Assembly (NCBI GenBank): GCA_019637175.1 | Contig: JAHBWD010000074.1 | Span: 1-37,992 of the forward strand | Direction: 5' to 3' | Length of the DNA: 37,992 nt | Source of the DNA: Labilithrix sp. | GTDB taxonomy: Bacteria > Myxococcota_A > Polyangia > Polyangiales > Polyangiaceae | In this document: positions 24,589-34,475 of the stretch, piece after piece | How the letters are laid out: the number at the start of each line of letters is the position of its first letter | Position numbering within the stretch: the first letter of the stretch is position 1 | The notes under the pieces: generated by a model | Told to the model about the DNA's origin: nothing | Databases searched by the model: none | Seen by the model: the letters and a program-made list of their open reading frames with translations, nothing else | Program-made: the position numbers and the translations under genes

Positions 24589-26145
24589 TCAACCGGCCAC
24601 GCGTCGAAGCACGCCGAGATCGACGAGGGTCGCGAGGCGCTCCGCGCCGAGCCGCGTGACGGCCGACGCGATCGCCGCGCGCTGCTCCTCGCGATCGTCG
24701 AGGACGCGATCGCCGACGCGCAATCGCATCACGCTGCGCCCGACCAGATCGCGGATCCAGCCCGCGCGCTCGGCGGGACCGGCCTCGGTGAGCGCGCGGA
24801 GCGCGAGGACGTCGAGCGCCGACACCGGCAGCGCCGTGCCCGCCGTCGACGACGCCATGACGAGCGGCGTCTCGCTCGAGAGCCTGCGGAGCATGAGCTG
24901 GTTGTAAGGCGACGGCAGCTCGTAGCGCGCCTCGAGGGTCGCCGGCGCTGCGCGCGTCGACGCGCGCAGCGGGACGACGCGATCGGCGACGAGCATCGAG
25001 TGGATCGCCTTTCGCAGCTCGTCGCGATCGAGCTTCGTCCTCGACGCGAGCACGTCGAGCGTCGTGCCGCCTTCGCCGAGCGCCGTCCGCAGCGCGTCGA
25101 ACGTCGGCCCTGCGAGATCGATCGTGCGATGGGGGAGCCGCACCTGCGTGTCTTGTATCGCCTCGTGAGGTGAAGGACCGAACGGCGTCGCGTCGAGGTA
25201 CGCGTTCGTCGCTTCACGCCTCGCCTCGCTCGAGCGCGGGAGGCTCCCCTTCACGAAGACGTCGCAGCGAAAGAACTGATTGGTCGCGAAGTCTTTGAAG
25301 CTCTCGAACGTCACGCGATCGGTGATGTTCTCGAAGACGCGCGCGACGTCTTCGGAGATCGCGGTCTCCGGAAAGTTCGAAAAGAGCGGGAGCGCGCCGA
25401 CGAACGACAGCTCCTGCTCGCTCATCTCCCACGCGACGCGCGCGAAGTACATCGGCGTCCAGTGCTCGTGGAAGTACTCGTGGACGACGTAAGGCAGCCC
25501 GACGCGATCCATCGTCGCCAGCATCCGGCCCGCCGAGGGGTTCTTCTCGAAGTAATCCGCGCCGGCGCGCTGCATCGCCTGCGCGAACGCGAGGCCGTGG
25601 CGCGCGCGCTCGAGCGTGGTCGCCTCCGTGGTGAGCGGCGCGCCGCCCGGCGCCGAGACGAGCAGCTGGCGCAGCGGCTCGACCGACGCCCACCCGGGCA
25701 TCGCGTTGTACGAGACGAAGAGCAGGCCGCCGGGCTTGAGCTTCTGGCGGGCGAACGCGATGAGCTGCCGCCGCTTCTCCGGGCTCACCCAGGTGAGCAC
25801 GCCGTGTGCGGTGACGTAGTCGAGCTCGCCGAGATCTTCCTCGAGCAGATCGCCGAAGTCGCGCTCGAGGAAGCCCACGTTCTCGAGCGCGCCGTCGCGC
25901 GCGAGGCGCTTCGCCGAGGCGATGTGCGCCGTACTGAGATCGACGCCGAGGAAGCGGCTCTCGGGGTGCGCCGCGGCGAGCGCGCAGAGCGTGTCGCCGT
26001 GCCCGCATCCGAGCTCGCAGTAGTCGAAGTCGTCGCCTGGCGGCGGCGCCAACCCGCTCGAGCCCGCGACGAGACGCAGCATCGTCGGGCTCAGCTCGGA
26101 GACGAACTGGCGCACGTACGGCACGTCGTCGACGTACTCGCTCAC
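24589..26145 (-). CDS. SAM-dependent methyltransferase with a methyltransferase regulatory domain
   Basis: The 518-residue protein has an N-terminal class I methyltransferase fold with the SAM motif YCELGCGHGDTLCALAA (about 42-58), acidic strand FLGVDLS, and YVTAHGVLTWV; the tail of this domain reads LKPGGLLFVSYNAMPGW. The middle (about 215-310, including LSFVGALPLFSNFP and FRCDVFVKG) matches the layout of the methyltransferase regulatory domain family (PF10119). The C-terminus (about 380-518) looks like winged-helix DNA- or protein-binding modules. The substrate is unknown. GTG start at 26145, 35 bp from the divergent lipoprotein gene; its stop lies 19 nt from the convergent membrane protein gene. 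Confidence 0.88.
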   Translation of the reverse strand: MSEYVDDVPYVRQFVSELSPTMLRLVAGSSGLAPPPGDDFDYCELGCGHGDTLCALAAAHPESRFLGVDLSTAHIASAKRLARDGALENVGFLERDFGDLLEEDLGELDYVTAHGVLTWVSPEKRRQLIAFARQKLKPGGLLFVSYNAMPGWASVEPLRQLLVSAPGGAPLTTEATTLERARHGLAFAQAMQRAGADYFEKNPSAGRMLATMDRVGLPYVVHEYFHEHWTPMYFARVAWEMSEQELSFVGALPLFSNFPETAISEDVARVFENITDRVTFESFKDFATNQFFRCDVFVKGSLPRSSEARREATNAYLDATPFGPSPHEAIQDTQVRLPHRTIDLAGPTFDALRTALGEGGTTLDVLASRTKLDRDELRKAIHSMLVADRVVPLRASTRAAPATLEARYELPSPYNQLMLRRLSSETPLVMASSTAGTALPVSALDVLALRALTEAGPAERAGWIRDLVGRSVMRLRVGDRVLDDREEQRAAIASAVTRLGAERLATLVDLGVLRRVAG

Positions 26146-26162
26146 GCGCCGGTCATAGCAGA

Positions 26163-26175
26163 CGAGGTATCCTCG
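26163..26175. promoter_or_regulatory. Inverted repeat in a 35-bp divergent intergenic space
   Basis: CGAGG-TAT-CCTCG is a perfect inverted repeat filling much of the gap between the methyltransferase and lipoprotein starts. With so little room, both promoters must overlap it or the genes' 5' ends. It could be an operator or chance. Confidence 0.3.
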
Positions 26176-26180
26176 CGCTC

Positions 26181-27170
26181 GTGAAGCGCCTGCTCGCCTT
26201 CGTTCCTTCGTTTCTCACGCTCGCGTGCGCGCCTGCCGCTCCACCGTCACCGCCATGCTTCACCATCCAGGGCGGAACGGAGCTCCGCGAGAAGGACGCG
26301 AACAAGACGCTCGACGAGCTCACGTCGCACATCCGCCTCGCGCCGGAAGACGAAGCGCTCCGCGAGCCGAAGTCGCTCGAAGACGTACGCGCGATCCTCC
26401 GGCGCGACGCGGTGTACCTCTTTCCCGCGGCCGCCGCGTTCGCGCGCAGCCTGAACAGCCTCGAAGGCCGCTTCGCCGAGGCGTACCTCGAGCTCCTGCT
26501 CGGCGAGTCGCAGCTCATCGCCTCGCAGGTGCTCTCGGTGCAAGCCGCGTGGGTCTCGGGCGATCTTCGCGTCGCCCGCGCCAGCCTCGCGATCGAGCGA
26601 GGGCAGCCGACCGATCGCGGGCGCCTCCTCGCGCAGCTCATCCGCGTCGTCGAGGAGGGCAACAAGATCGCCGACGCGCTGGGCGCGGTCGCCCCCTCGC
26701 ACCTCGCGCGCGGCGCCGAGGTCGTCCGCGGCCTTCGCGCCGAGGCGCCGGCGGATCCCGAGACGCAGATCCTCGTCGCCGAGCTTCACCGGCTGCGCGG
26801 CGAGTGGACCGAGTTCGACGCCGCGATGAAGGCGGCGGAGGCCTCGCCGTCGCGATCGCCGGCGCTGCGGTACCTGCGCGGCATGGAGCAGGTCGAGCGC
26901 TACCAGCGACGGCAGCAAGGCGCGGCGATCATGCGCGAGAGCCTCGCGGCGTTTCCGAAGCTCGTGCGCGCGCAGGTGATCCTCGTGCTCCTCGCGAACA
27001 ACCCGCGCGTCGCGCTCCGCGAGATCGGCAAGCTGCGGCAGATGAACGAAGATCACTACCTCGTGATGCTCCTCGAGCCCGTGCTCGCCGCCGATCACGA
27101 GCTCGCGCGACTGCAGAAGCGAGAGATGCAAGACGCGCCGAGCGCGACGGCCGGCGATGGCGCGCCCTGA
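26181..27170 (+). CDS. Lipoprotein with TPR-like helical repeats
   Basis: A 329-residue product from GTG 26181. The signal ends at FLTLAC (Cys16). The rest is almost entirely helical: FAEAYLELLLGESQLIASQVLSV, DLRVARASLAIERGQ, TQILVAELHRLRGEWTEFDAAMKAAEASP and ALRYLRGMEQVERYQRRQQGAA, the helix-pair pattern of tetratricopeptide repeats, which usually bind partner proteins. No enzyme motif is visible. Its 3' end overlaps the start of the serine hydrolase gene by 14 nt, so the two are probably cotranscribed and may act together in the envelope. Confidence 0.8.
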   Translation: MKRLLAFVPSFLTLACAPAAPPSPPCFTIQGGTELREKDANKTLDELTSHIRLAPEDEALREPKSLEDVRAILRRDAVYLFPAAAAFARSLNSLEGRFAEAYLELLLGESQLIASQVLSVQAAWVSGDLRVARASLAIERGQPTDRGRLLAQLIRVVEEGNKIADALGAVAPSHLARGAEVVRGLRAEAPADPETQILVAELHRLRGEWTEFDAAMKAAEASPSRSPALRYLRGMEQVERYQRRQQGAAIMRESLAAFPKLVRAQVILVLLANNPRVALREIGKLRQMNEDHYLVMLLEPVLAADHELARLQKREMQDAPSATAGDGAP

Positions 27171-28530
27171 GATCCTCATCGCGGCGCTCGCGCTGGCGAC
27201 GGGGTGCGCCCAGGCGAGCCCTCCGTCGGTCCCCGCCGGATCGTACGTGCCGTACGTGCCTCACGCGCCCTCCGCGCCGACGCCCGCGCCGGCGGAGATC
27301 GCCGCCGCGAAGGCTCCTCCATCCGCGACCGCGCCGTCACCGCCGCGCGCCGCCGAGCCGCCGCGCGAGGTGACCGCGGCGCCCGCGACGATCGTGCTCT
27401 CGAAGGATCCGCTCGCGTCGCAGCTCCTCGCAAGCGGAGGCGCCGCCTTGCGAACCGTGCTCGCGAGCCCGGAGAAGTATCGCTTCCAGGTCGTCTACGG
27501 CGTCGTCCACGAGGCGCGCCCCGGCGCGCCCGCTTCGCTCGAGCGCCACCCGTACCGCGCCGACGCGGAGTACTTCTTCCCCGCGAGCTCGATGAAGATG
27601 CCCATCGCGCTCGCGGCCTACGAGCGCCTCGCCTTGCTCCGCGCCGGAGGCAAGCCGGCGCTCACGCGCGACGCGACGCTCCGCGTTTACCCCCTGAGCG
27701 GGAGCGGCGAGCCGTACGTCACGTCGATCGCGCGCGAGACGTGGCGCTCGCTCATCGTCTCCGACAATTTCTCCGCCAACCGGATGATCGCGATCGTCGG
27801 CCACCGCGAGGCCCACGAGGCGCTCTGGTCGCTCGGGCTCTCCTCGGCGCGCGTTCGCGCCGGGTTCGCGACGGGCGCCGACGTCTCGCCCGCGGAGCTC
27901 TCGCCGCGCATCGAGATCACCGGCGGCGGCGAGCTCGCCGCGCGACGCAGCGATCTCGCGCTGCCACCCAACGACGCCGTCGACCTCGACCTCGGTCGCG
28001 CGCACATCGCCGCCGACGGCCGACGCGTCGACGCACCGCTCTCGTTCGCCGACAAGAACGCGATGCGCATCGTGCACTTGCAAGACACGCTCGTCCGCAT
28101 CACGCGTCCGGATCTGCTGCCCGCGGGCAGCGCGCGCGACACGGGCTCGAGCGACGATCTCGCGTACCTCCGCCAAGCGCTCGGAACGCTCCCGAGCGAG
28201 TCCGGGCTCGCGGGCTTCGAGCGCAACGTCGTCGCGGACTATCAGCTCGTCCCGTTCCTCCGCGGCATCGAGCGCGTGCGCCCGCGAGGACGCTTCCAGA
28301 TCTTCTCCAAGGTCGGTCAGGCGTACGGCTTCCTCGTGGCGAACGCGTACGTGGTCGACAAAGACACCGGCCGCGCGTTCTTCCTCGTCGCGTCGATCTA
28401 CGCGAACCCCAACGAGACGATGAACGACGACAACTACGCCTACGACGCGGTCTCGTTCCCCGCGCTCGCCGACGTGGGAGAGATCTTCGCGCGCCACGCG
28501 TTCGGCGCGGCTCAGCCCTCGCGGAAGTAG
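27157..28530 (+). CDS. Serine hydrolase lipoprotein of the class A beta-lactamase/PBP fold
   Basis: A 457-residue product. Lipoprotein signal (ALALATGC, Cys17), a long Pro/Ala-rich linker to about 75, then the catalytic domain: SxxK as SSMK (Ser144, Lys147), SDN as VSDNFSANRM (202-204) and KVGQAYGF at the KTG position near 388. All three penicillin-recognising motifs are present, with Val in place of Thr in the third. FFPASSMKMPIALAAYERL is the typical active-site helix. The long insert and anchored form suggest a peptidoglycan-modifying or scavenging hydrolase rather than a resistance enzyme; no beta-lactamase omega-loop signature was identified. It runs 19 nt into the convergent DUF523 gene. 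Confidence 0.85.
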   Translation: MARPEILIAALALATGCAQASPPSVPAGSYVPYVPHAPSAPTPAPAEIAAAKAPPSATAPSPPRAAEPPREVTAAPATIVLSKDPLASQLLASGGAALRTVLASPEKYRFQVVYGVVHEARPGAPASLERHPYRADAEYFFPASSMKMPIALAAYERLALLRAGGKPALTRDATLRVYPLSGSGEPYVTSIARETWRSLIVSDNFSANRMIAIVGHREAHEALWSLGLSSARVRAGFATGADVSPAELSPRIEITGGGELAARRSDLALPPNDAVDLDLGRAHIAADGRRVDAPLSFADKNAMRIVHLQDTLVRITRPDLLPAGSARDTGSSDDLAYLRQALGTLPSESGLAGFERNVVADYQLVPFLRGIERVRPRGRFQIFSKVGQAYGFLVANAYVVDKDTGRAFFLVASIYANPNETMNDDNYAYDAVSFPALADVGEIFARHAFGAAQPSRK

Positions 28531-29150
28531 TCGCGGAACCACGGGTGATCGACGAAGTCGATCGCCGAGGGATCGGGCTCGAACGAAGGATCGAGCGCGC
28601 CCACGAGGCGTCCGAGCGTCTTTTCGTCTCGCTGCGCGAGGACGGGAACGCCGGCGTCGGCGAGCATCGCCGCGGCGACGCCCATGCCGCGTTGATAGCG
28701 CTTCTCCTCCGGCGCGCCGAGGTAGACCGCGTGGCTCCCGCACGAGTCGCTCACGTCGAGGAGCACGGCGAGCTCGACGCGACGCCGGCGCGCGATCTCG
28801 AGCATCGCCTCGGCCCCGCGAACGATCTCGCGCGTCACGTCGCGGCCCGTCGTCTCGAGCACGCGCGCGCGACCGGCGAGGACATCGCGGCCGTGCCCGT
28901 CGTAGAGCGTCGTCAGCGGGCGCGGCGTGCCGAGCGTGGCGTTCTCCGGGCAGAAGTGGATCGCCTCGACCTCGGGCAGGTTCGCGAGGCGGACGGCCAG
29001 CGGCTCGGTGTAGGCGCCGCCCTCCCAGCCGGTCGCGTGACCGAGGAGACACGCGCTGAAGAGGACGCGCAGCGGATCGGCCCGAGAGGCGCGCGGCACG
29101 CGCGTCCAGTCGAAGCCGGCGGGATGGCTCGCGTGGCTCACGTGGCTCAC
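28512..29150 (-). CDS. DUF523 family protein
   Basis: A 212-residue product matching the DUF523 (YbbK-type) pattern: an N-terminal CLLG motif (LRVLFSACLLGHATGWEGG), FCPENATLGTPRPLTTL, the GRDVLAGRARVLETTGRDVT stretch, and a Cys-containing loop near 132. That loop reads DVSDSCGSHAVYLG, where most members have SPSCG. The three conserved cysteines could hold a metal or cluster; the function of the family is not established. GTG 29150 is chosen; the start region holds 9-bp repeats (GTGAGCCAC), and GTG 29141 is equally possible. The gene is divergent from the ferritin-like gene. Confidence 0.82.
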   Translation of the reverse strand: MSHVSHASHPAGFDWTRVPRASRADPLRVLFSACLLGHATGWEGGAYTEPLAVRLANLPEVEAIHFCPENATLGTPRPLTTLYDGHGRDVLAGRARVLETTGRDVTREIVRGAEAMLEIARRRRVELAVLLDVSDSCGSHAVYLGAPEEKRYQRGMGVAAAMLADAGVPVLAQRDEKTLGRLVGALDPSFEPDPSAIDFVDHPWFRDYFREG

Positions 29151-29210
29151 GCGCGAGAGCGTAGGGTCACCTTCACGCGAAGACGAGCGGCGCTTTGATA
29201 GTCTGGTCGT

Positions 29211-29873
29211 ATGCCGCTCTCCGCCGAGGCGTTCGTCGCCGAGCTCGATTCGAAGAACCGCGAAGCGCTCGATCGCATCGCGCAGGCCTCGTGCAGCGGC
29301 GAGCCCGGTCCCGCGGTGACGGTCCCCAAGCTCTTGATGCTGGCGCTCAAGAACGAGCTCGAGGCGACCGAGTGCGCCGCGTCGTGGATCGCGTCGACGC
29401 CCGAGGTGAACGTGAAGCTCGCGTTCGCGCGACAAGCCGGCGACGAAGCGAAGCACTACCGACTCATCCAGTCGCGACTCGGCGAGCTCGGCGTCGACAC
29501 GCAGGCGCACGATCCGCTCGCGACGGGCAAGAGCCCGCTCCTCGCGTGGCTCCTCGGCCTCGAGGGGACCGTCGCGCGCGTCGCCGCCGGGCAGTTCACG
29601 CGCGAGGCGCTCGCCCTCGTCCGCAACGCTGCGTTCATACGCTTCTGTCGCGCGCAGGGCGACGACGCGACGGCGAAGCTCTACGAGGAGATCATCCAGC
29701 CCGACGAGACGCACCACCACGATCTCGGTCGCCGCCTCCTCCTCGATCTCGCGACGACCGACGACGCGCAGGCGGCCGCGCGCGAAGCGAGCGCGCGCGT
29801 CCTCGCGATGGCCGAGGAGCTGCAAGAGATCGCGCGGCTGAAGGCGGGGATCACGCGTGCGCCCGGGTGCTGA
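29211..29873 (+). CDS. Ferritin-like domain protein
   Basis: A 220-residue, all-helical product. Four-helix bundle ligand motifs are visible: ALKNELEATECAASWI (helix 1 Glu), ARQAGDEAKHYRLIQ (Glu..His of helix 2), LEGTVARVAAGQF (helix 3 Glu) and IIQPDETHHHDLGR (Glu..His of helix 4). These fit a di-iron or di-manganese carboxylate site. It lacks the ferritin cage features, so oxidase, tRNA-hydroxylase-like or peroxide-detoxifying roles are all possible. Its TGA overlaps an in-frame ATG (29873) of the next reading frame. Confidence 0.82.
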   Translation: MPLSAEAFVAELDSKNREALDRIAQASCSGEPGPAVTVPKLLMLALKNELEATECAASWIASTPEVNVKLAFARQAGDEAKHYRLIQSRLGELGVDTQAHDPLATGKSPLLAWLLGLEGTVARVAAGQFTREALALVRNAAFIRFCRAQGDDATAKLYEEIIQPDETHHHDLGRRLLLDLATTDDAQAAAREASARVLAMAEELQEIARLKAGITRAPGC

Positions 29874-29965
29874 TGAAGTGTGACCGGAGGTTCTCACCCG
29901 TCACGTCATCGGCGGATACGAAGCCCTCCGCGGATCGCCGTCGAACGGCGGGAGATCCTGGGTAC

Positions 29966-31774
29966 GTGACTTGCGTATTCGATCGCGGATTGTTTCCCCG
30001 CGCCGTCTTCGGTCTCGCCACTGCTCTCGCTCTCCTCGCCGCAGCACCGACCGCGCGCGCAACCGGCGCCGCTCTCCCACCTTCGGGATCCGCCGATCCG
30101 TCCACGCTGGACGTCGCGATCGCCGTCGCGCCCACTCCTCTCGGCTCGACGCGATGGGCGCGCCTCACCGTCGCCGGACCGAACCACGTCATGTGGCTCG
30201 TGCCCGCGCGCCCCGGCGCGTCGCTCGACTGGGCTTCCGACGCATGGCTCAGCGCCCTCGACACGGCGACCGCGCCGCGAATCGCGCCGCCCTCGGCCGA
30301 ACCTCCGTGCGGGCAGAGCACGGTCGCGGAGCGCGTCCCGACGTGGGGTGGCGTCGCGGGCAAGAAGTTCCCTCGCGCGGTCGTCGCTCACGCGAGCGAA
30401 GGGGATCTCCGCAACCACGTGGCTTCGCGCGGCTTCGAGATCTCCGGCGCCGCGTCGACGTCGATCGGCGAGCTGTACGGTCAGGGCTACGGCTTCGTCT
30501 CGATCGAGATCGAGACGTCGGGCGCGATCTCTTCCCCCACGCTTCGCGTCCACGACGACGCGCCGGCCGTGCTCCCGCTCGCGCTCACGGGAAGCCGAGC
30601 GACGACGACGCGGCTCACGGCGGTCGTGATCGCGGGCGGCGGCGCGACGCTCTCGGGCGCGCGCGAGGTCGATCCCGATCTGCTCTCGTGGGGCCCGGCC
30701 GGGAGCACTTACGCGAACGAGCGCGCGCGCATCCTCGCCAACGGGGGCGGCGCGATCTGGCTCCGCGAGTCGTCGTCGGCGCAAGCGCTCTTCACCGGAT
30801 CGCCCGTGCCGCGCGGCGCGCCGATCCCTTCGGTCGTCAGCGCGTACTTTCGCGACGCCACAGGCCAGATCACGCCTGCCTGCGAAGCCGCGGCGAAGGC
30901 CGCCGCGGCGGAGGCCGGCGTCGTGGGCCGCGCGTGTCCCGCGGGCGCGCTCGCGCGCCTCCCCGGAGGCGTCGAGTGCGTGCCCGATCCGGGCGCGATC
31001 GATCCGAGCAAGCTCACGTGTGGCTCGGGCGTCGACGATCTCGCGCTCGCGCTCGCGGGCGCGGCGCCGCGATCGGTCCACGTCTCGCGTCTTTCGGGCA
31101 TCGTTCCTCGCGGCAGCCTCGGATTCGAATGGACGATCCACACGCCCTCGGCTGCCGTGAGCCCGGTCGGCTTCGCGGGGCGCTTCGAAGCATGCCCGCC
31201 GCCGGCGACGTCGCCTCCGTCGAACGGCTCGATTTCGCCGAGCTCCCCGAGCGACGACGAAGAAGGAGGGGGTGGGCACGTCCTCCGCGAGACCGGCTGC
31301 ATGGGCTCGGCCACGACCGTCGTCTACGAGACGGGTGAGGAAGCCGTGGTCGCCGACGAGGGGTGCAGCGGCGGCACGACGGGAACGACCACCACCGCGG
31401 GCGAAGACGGATGCGGCGGCGACACGACCGGCTCGAGCTCGGGCTCTTCGAGCGACGACGACGACAGCGACGGTTGGGACACGGCAGACGACGACGACGG
31501 CGACTCGTCCGACGACGCCTGCAGCTCGAAGAAGTCGAGCAGCAGCAGCAGCAGCAGCAGCAGCGGGAGCAGCAGCGGCTGGGACGAGCCCGACATGTCG
31601 CCCCAGTCGACCGGCGCGCCGATCGAGCCGAGCAAGACTTCGAAGAAGAAGAGCGGAAAACAGAGCATGAAGAAGGTGCGCGGATCGTCGCCGGTGTCGC
31701 GCTACGCGATGCTCTTCGTCGCGATCGTTCTTCCGCTTCGGCGGCGCCTTCGCTGGAGAGAGCTCCGCTTCTGA
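29966..31774 (+). CDS. Large DUF2330-like surface protein with a Ser/Asp-rich stalk and C-terminal membrane tail
   Basis: About 602 residues from GTG 29966 (GGGAG upstream); a longer frame from ATG 29873 would put about 30 residues before the signal peptide. Order: signal peptide (VFGLATALALLAAAPTARA), a globular region with TVAGPNHVMWLVPARPGASL and DTATAPRIAPPSA that resembles DUF2330 proteins of myxobacteria, a Cys-bearing middle, then a low-complexity stalk of Gly/Thr/Ser/Asp with a run of ten serines. The end is a basic patch, one hydrophobic helix (YAMLFVAIVLPL) and an Arg-rich tail. That ending has the shape of C-terminal sorting signals, though without the canonical MYXO-CTERM cysteine motif. 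No function is known; cell-surface location is inferred. Confidence 0.78.
   Translation: MTCVFDRGLFPRAVFGLATALALLAAAPTARATGAALPPSGSADPSTLDVAIAVAPTPLGSTRWARLTVAGPNHVMWLVPARPGASLDWASDAWLSALDTATAPRIAPPSAEPPCGQSTVAERVPTWGGVAGKKFPRAVVAHASEGDLRNHVASRGFEISGAASTSIGELYGQGYGFVSIEIETSGAISSPTLRVHDDAPAVLPLALTGSRATTTRLTAVVIAGGGATLSGAREVDPDLLSWGPAGSTYANERARILANGGGAIWLRESSSAQALFTGSPVPRGAPIPSVVSAYFRDATGQITPACEAAAKAAAAEAGVVGRACPAGALARLPGGVECVPDPGAIDPSKLTCGSGVDDLALALAGAAPRSVHVSRLSGIVPRGSLGFEWTIHTPSAAVSPVGFAGRFEACPPPATSPPSNGSISPSSPSDDEEGGGGHVLRETGCMGSATTVVYETGEEAVVADEGCSGGTTGTTTTAGEDGCGGDTTGSSSGSSSDDDDSDGWDTADDDDGDSSDDACSSKKSSSSSSSSSSGSSSGWDEPDMSPQSTGAPIEPSKTSKKKSGKQSMKKVRGSSPVSRYAMLFVAIVLPLRRRLRWRELRF
31538..31564 (+). 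repeat. (AGC)9 microsatellite encoding polyserine
   Basis: Nine perfect AGC units inside the stalk region of the surface protein gene, followed by GGG and three more AGC. Slippage would change stalk length by whole residues without breaking the frame. Confidence 0.9.
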
Positions 31775-31793
31775 TCCCATGAGCAGCCGGCTG

Positions 31794-31820
31794 ACGACTC
31801 GGCCGGCGTGGCCGAGTCGT
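31794..31820. terminator. Perfect 11-bp hairpin between the surface protein and XPB helicase genes
   Basis: ACGACTCGGCC, loop GGCGT, then GGCCGAGTCGT: an 11-bp perfect stem with a 5-nt loop. It lies 20 nt after the surface protein stop and 15 nt before the helicase start. There is no T-run after it, so it may act as a Rho-independent-like stop, an mRNA stabiliser or an operator. Confidence 0.55.
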
Positions 31821-31834
31821 GCTAGACCGAGCGC

Positions 31835-33188
<1,354 letters not shown>

Positions 33189-33202
<14 letters not shown>

Positions 33203-34475
33203 TCACGTCCAGGTCCGGAAGAAGGGCGGCGAGCTCGTGCTCCGCGGCCTCGACGACAAGCAGCGCGTCGAGGCGATCGCGCTCGCGCAGGCCTACCTCG
33301 ACGCCGCGCGCGAGCACCTCGGGCGCACGCGCGAAGAGCTCTCCGCCGCGTGGGAAGGCATCGACGCGAGCGCGCGCACGCGCCGCGTCGCCGCCGGGCT
33401 GCGGAAGCTCGTCGACGACGCCTGCGGCTTCGACGCGGAAGCGGAGATCGATCCGATCGCGCTCCGCCGCGCGCTCTTCGAGCACGCGAGCGCGACGCGC
33501 AAGAGCGGCGCGCCGTTCGACCGCGACGCGATCCTCCGCGAGGTCGCCGCGAAGGTCGAGATCGACGCCGGCGCGATCGATCGCGCGCTCTTCGCCGATC
33601 TCAAGGGCGAGCACGTCTTGCACACGATCCCCGTGCTCGGCGCCGCGTCGATCGTGGCGTCGTACGAGCTCGGGCAGGCGCAGGCGGTGCTCCTCCGCGC
33701 GGTGCGGGTCACCTGCGAGGTGAAGGGCGTCTCGCCCGCGGCGCTCCGGAGCTTCTTCGCGACGATGAAGTTCCACAAGCTGCTCTTCAGCGCGCATCGC
33801 GGCGAGGGCGACGGGCTCCGCGTCGTCGTCGACGGTCCGTTCTCGATGTTCGAATCGGTCACGAAGTACGGGCTCAAGCTCGCGCTGCTGCTCCCGGCGC
33901 TGCGCGCGCTCGAGAGCTGGTCGTTCGTCGCCGACGTTCGTTGGGGCAAGAGCCGCGAGCCGCTCGTCTTCCGCCTCTCGTCCGAGGGCTTCGGCCACGA
34001 CGAAGCGAGCGCACCCCCGCGCCTCGCCGACGACGTCGAGGCGCTGCTCGAGAGCGTGCGCGCCTTGGGCTCGCCGTGGCGCGCGTCGCCCGCGTCGGCG
34101 CTGCTCGATCAGCCCGGCGTCGGCCTCTGCGTCCCCGATCTCCTCTTCGAGCGCGAGGGCAAGCCGCCCGTGTACGTCGAGGTGCTCGGTTTCTGGAGCC
34201 GCGACGCGGTGTGGAGGCGCGTCGAGCTCGCCCAGTCGATGGGCTGGGCCGACCGCGTCGTCTTCTGCGTGAGCGAGCGCCTGCGCGTGAGCGCCGCGGT
34301 GCTGGGAGGCGACGTGCCCGCGGCGCTCTACGTCTACAAGGGAAAGATGAACGCGCGCGCGCTCCTCGAGCGCGTCGAGCGCCTCGCCGAAGCGAGCTAT
34401 CCTGGACCGCCATGCACGTCGTCGTCACCGGAGCCTCGAGTGGAATCGGCGAAGCGCTCGCCCGCGAGTGGTTGA
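33189..34475 (+). CDS. Bax1-like (DUF790) nuclease, partner of XPB
   Basis: A 428-residue product. The N-terminus (MLTADHVQVRKKGGELVLRGL) and the layout match DUF790, known in archaea as Bax1 (binds archaeal XPB). The PD-(D/E)xK nuclease core is visible as CVPDLLFEREGKPPVYVEVLGFW: Asp about 317 and Glu331, with a lysine in the following strand region less clear. In archaea XPB opens DNA and Bax1 cuts it, a repair reaction like nucleotide excision. It starts inside the helicase gene. Its last 64 nt overlap the next gene; the tail (PPCTSSSPEPRVES...) looks unstructured, so the overlap is tolerable. Confidence 0.87.

Noticed and set aside
31538..31564. Phase-variation switch at the AGC tract
   Set aside because: The unit is 3 nt inside a reading frame, so slippage cannot turn the gene off; only length variation is possible.
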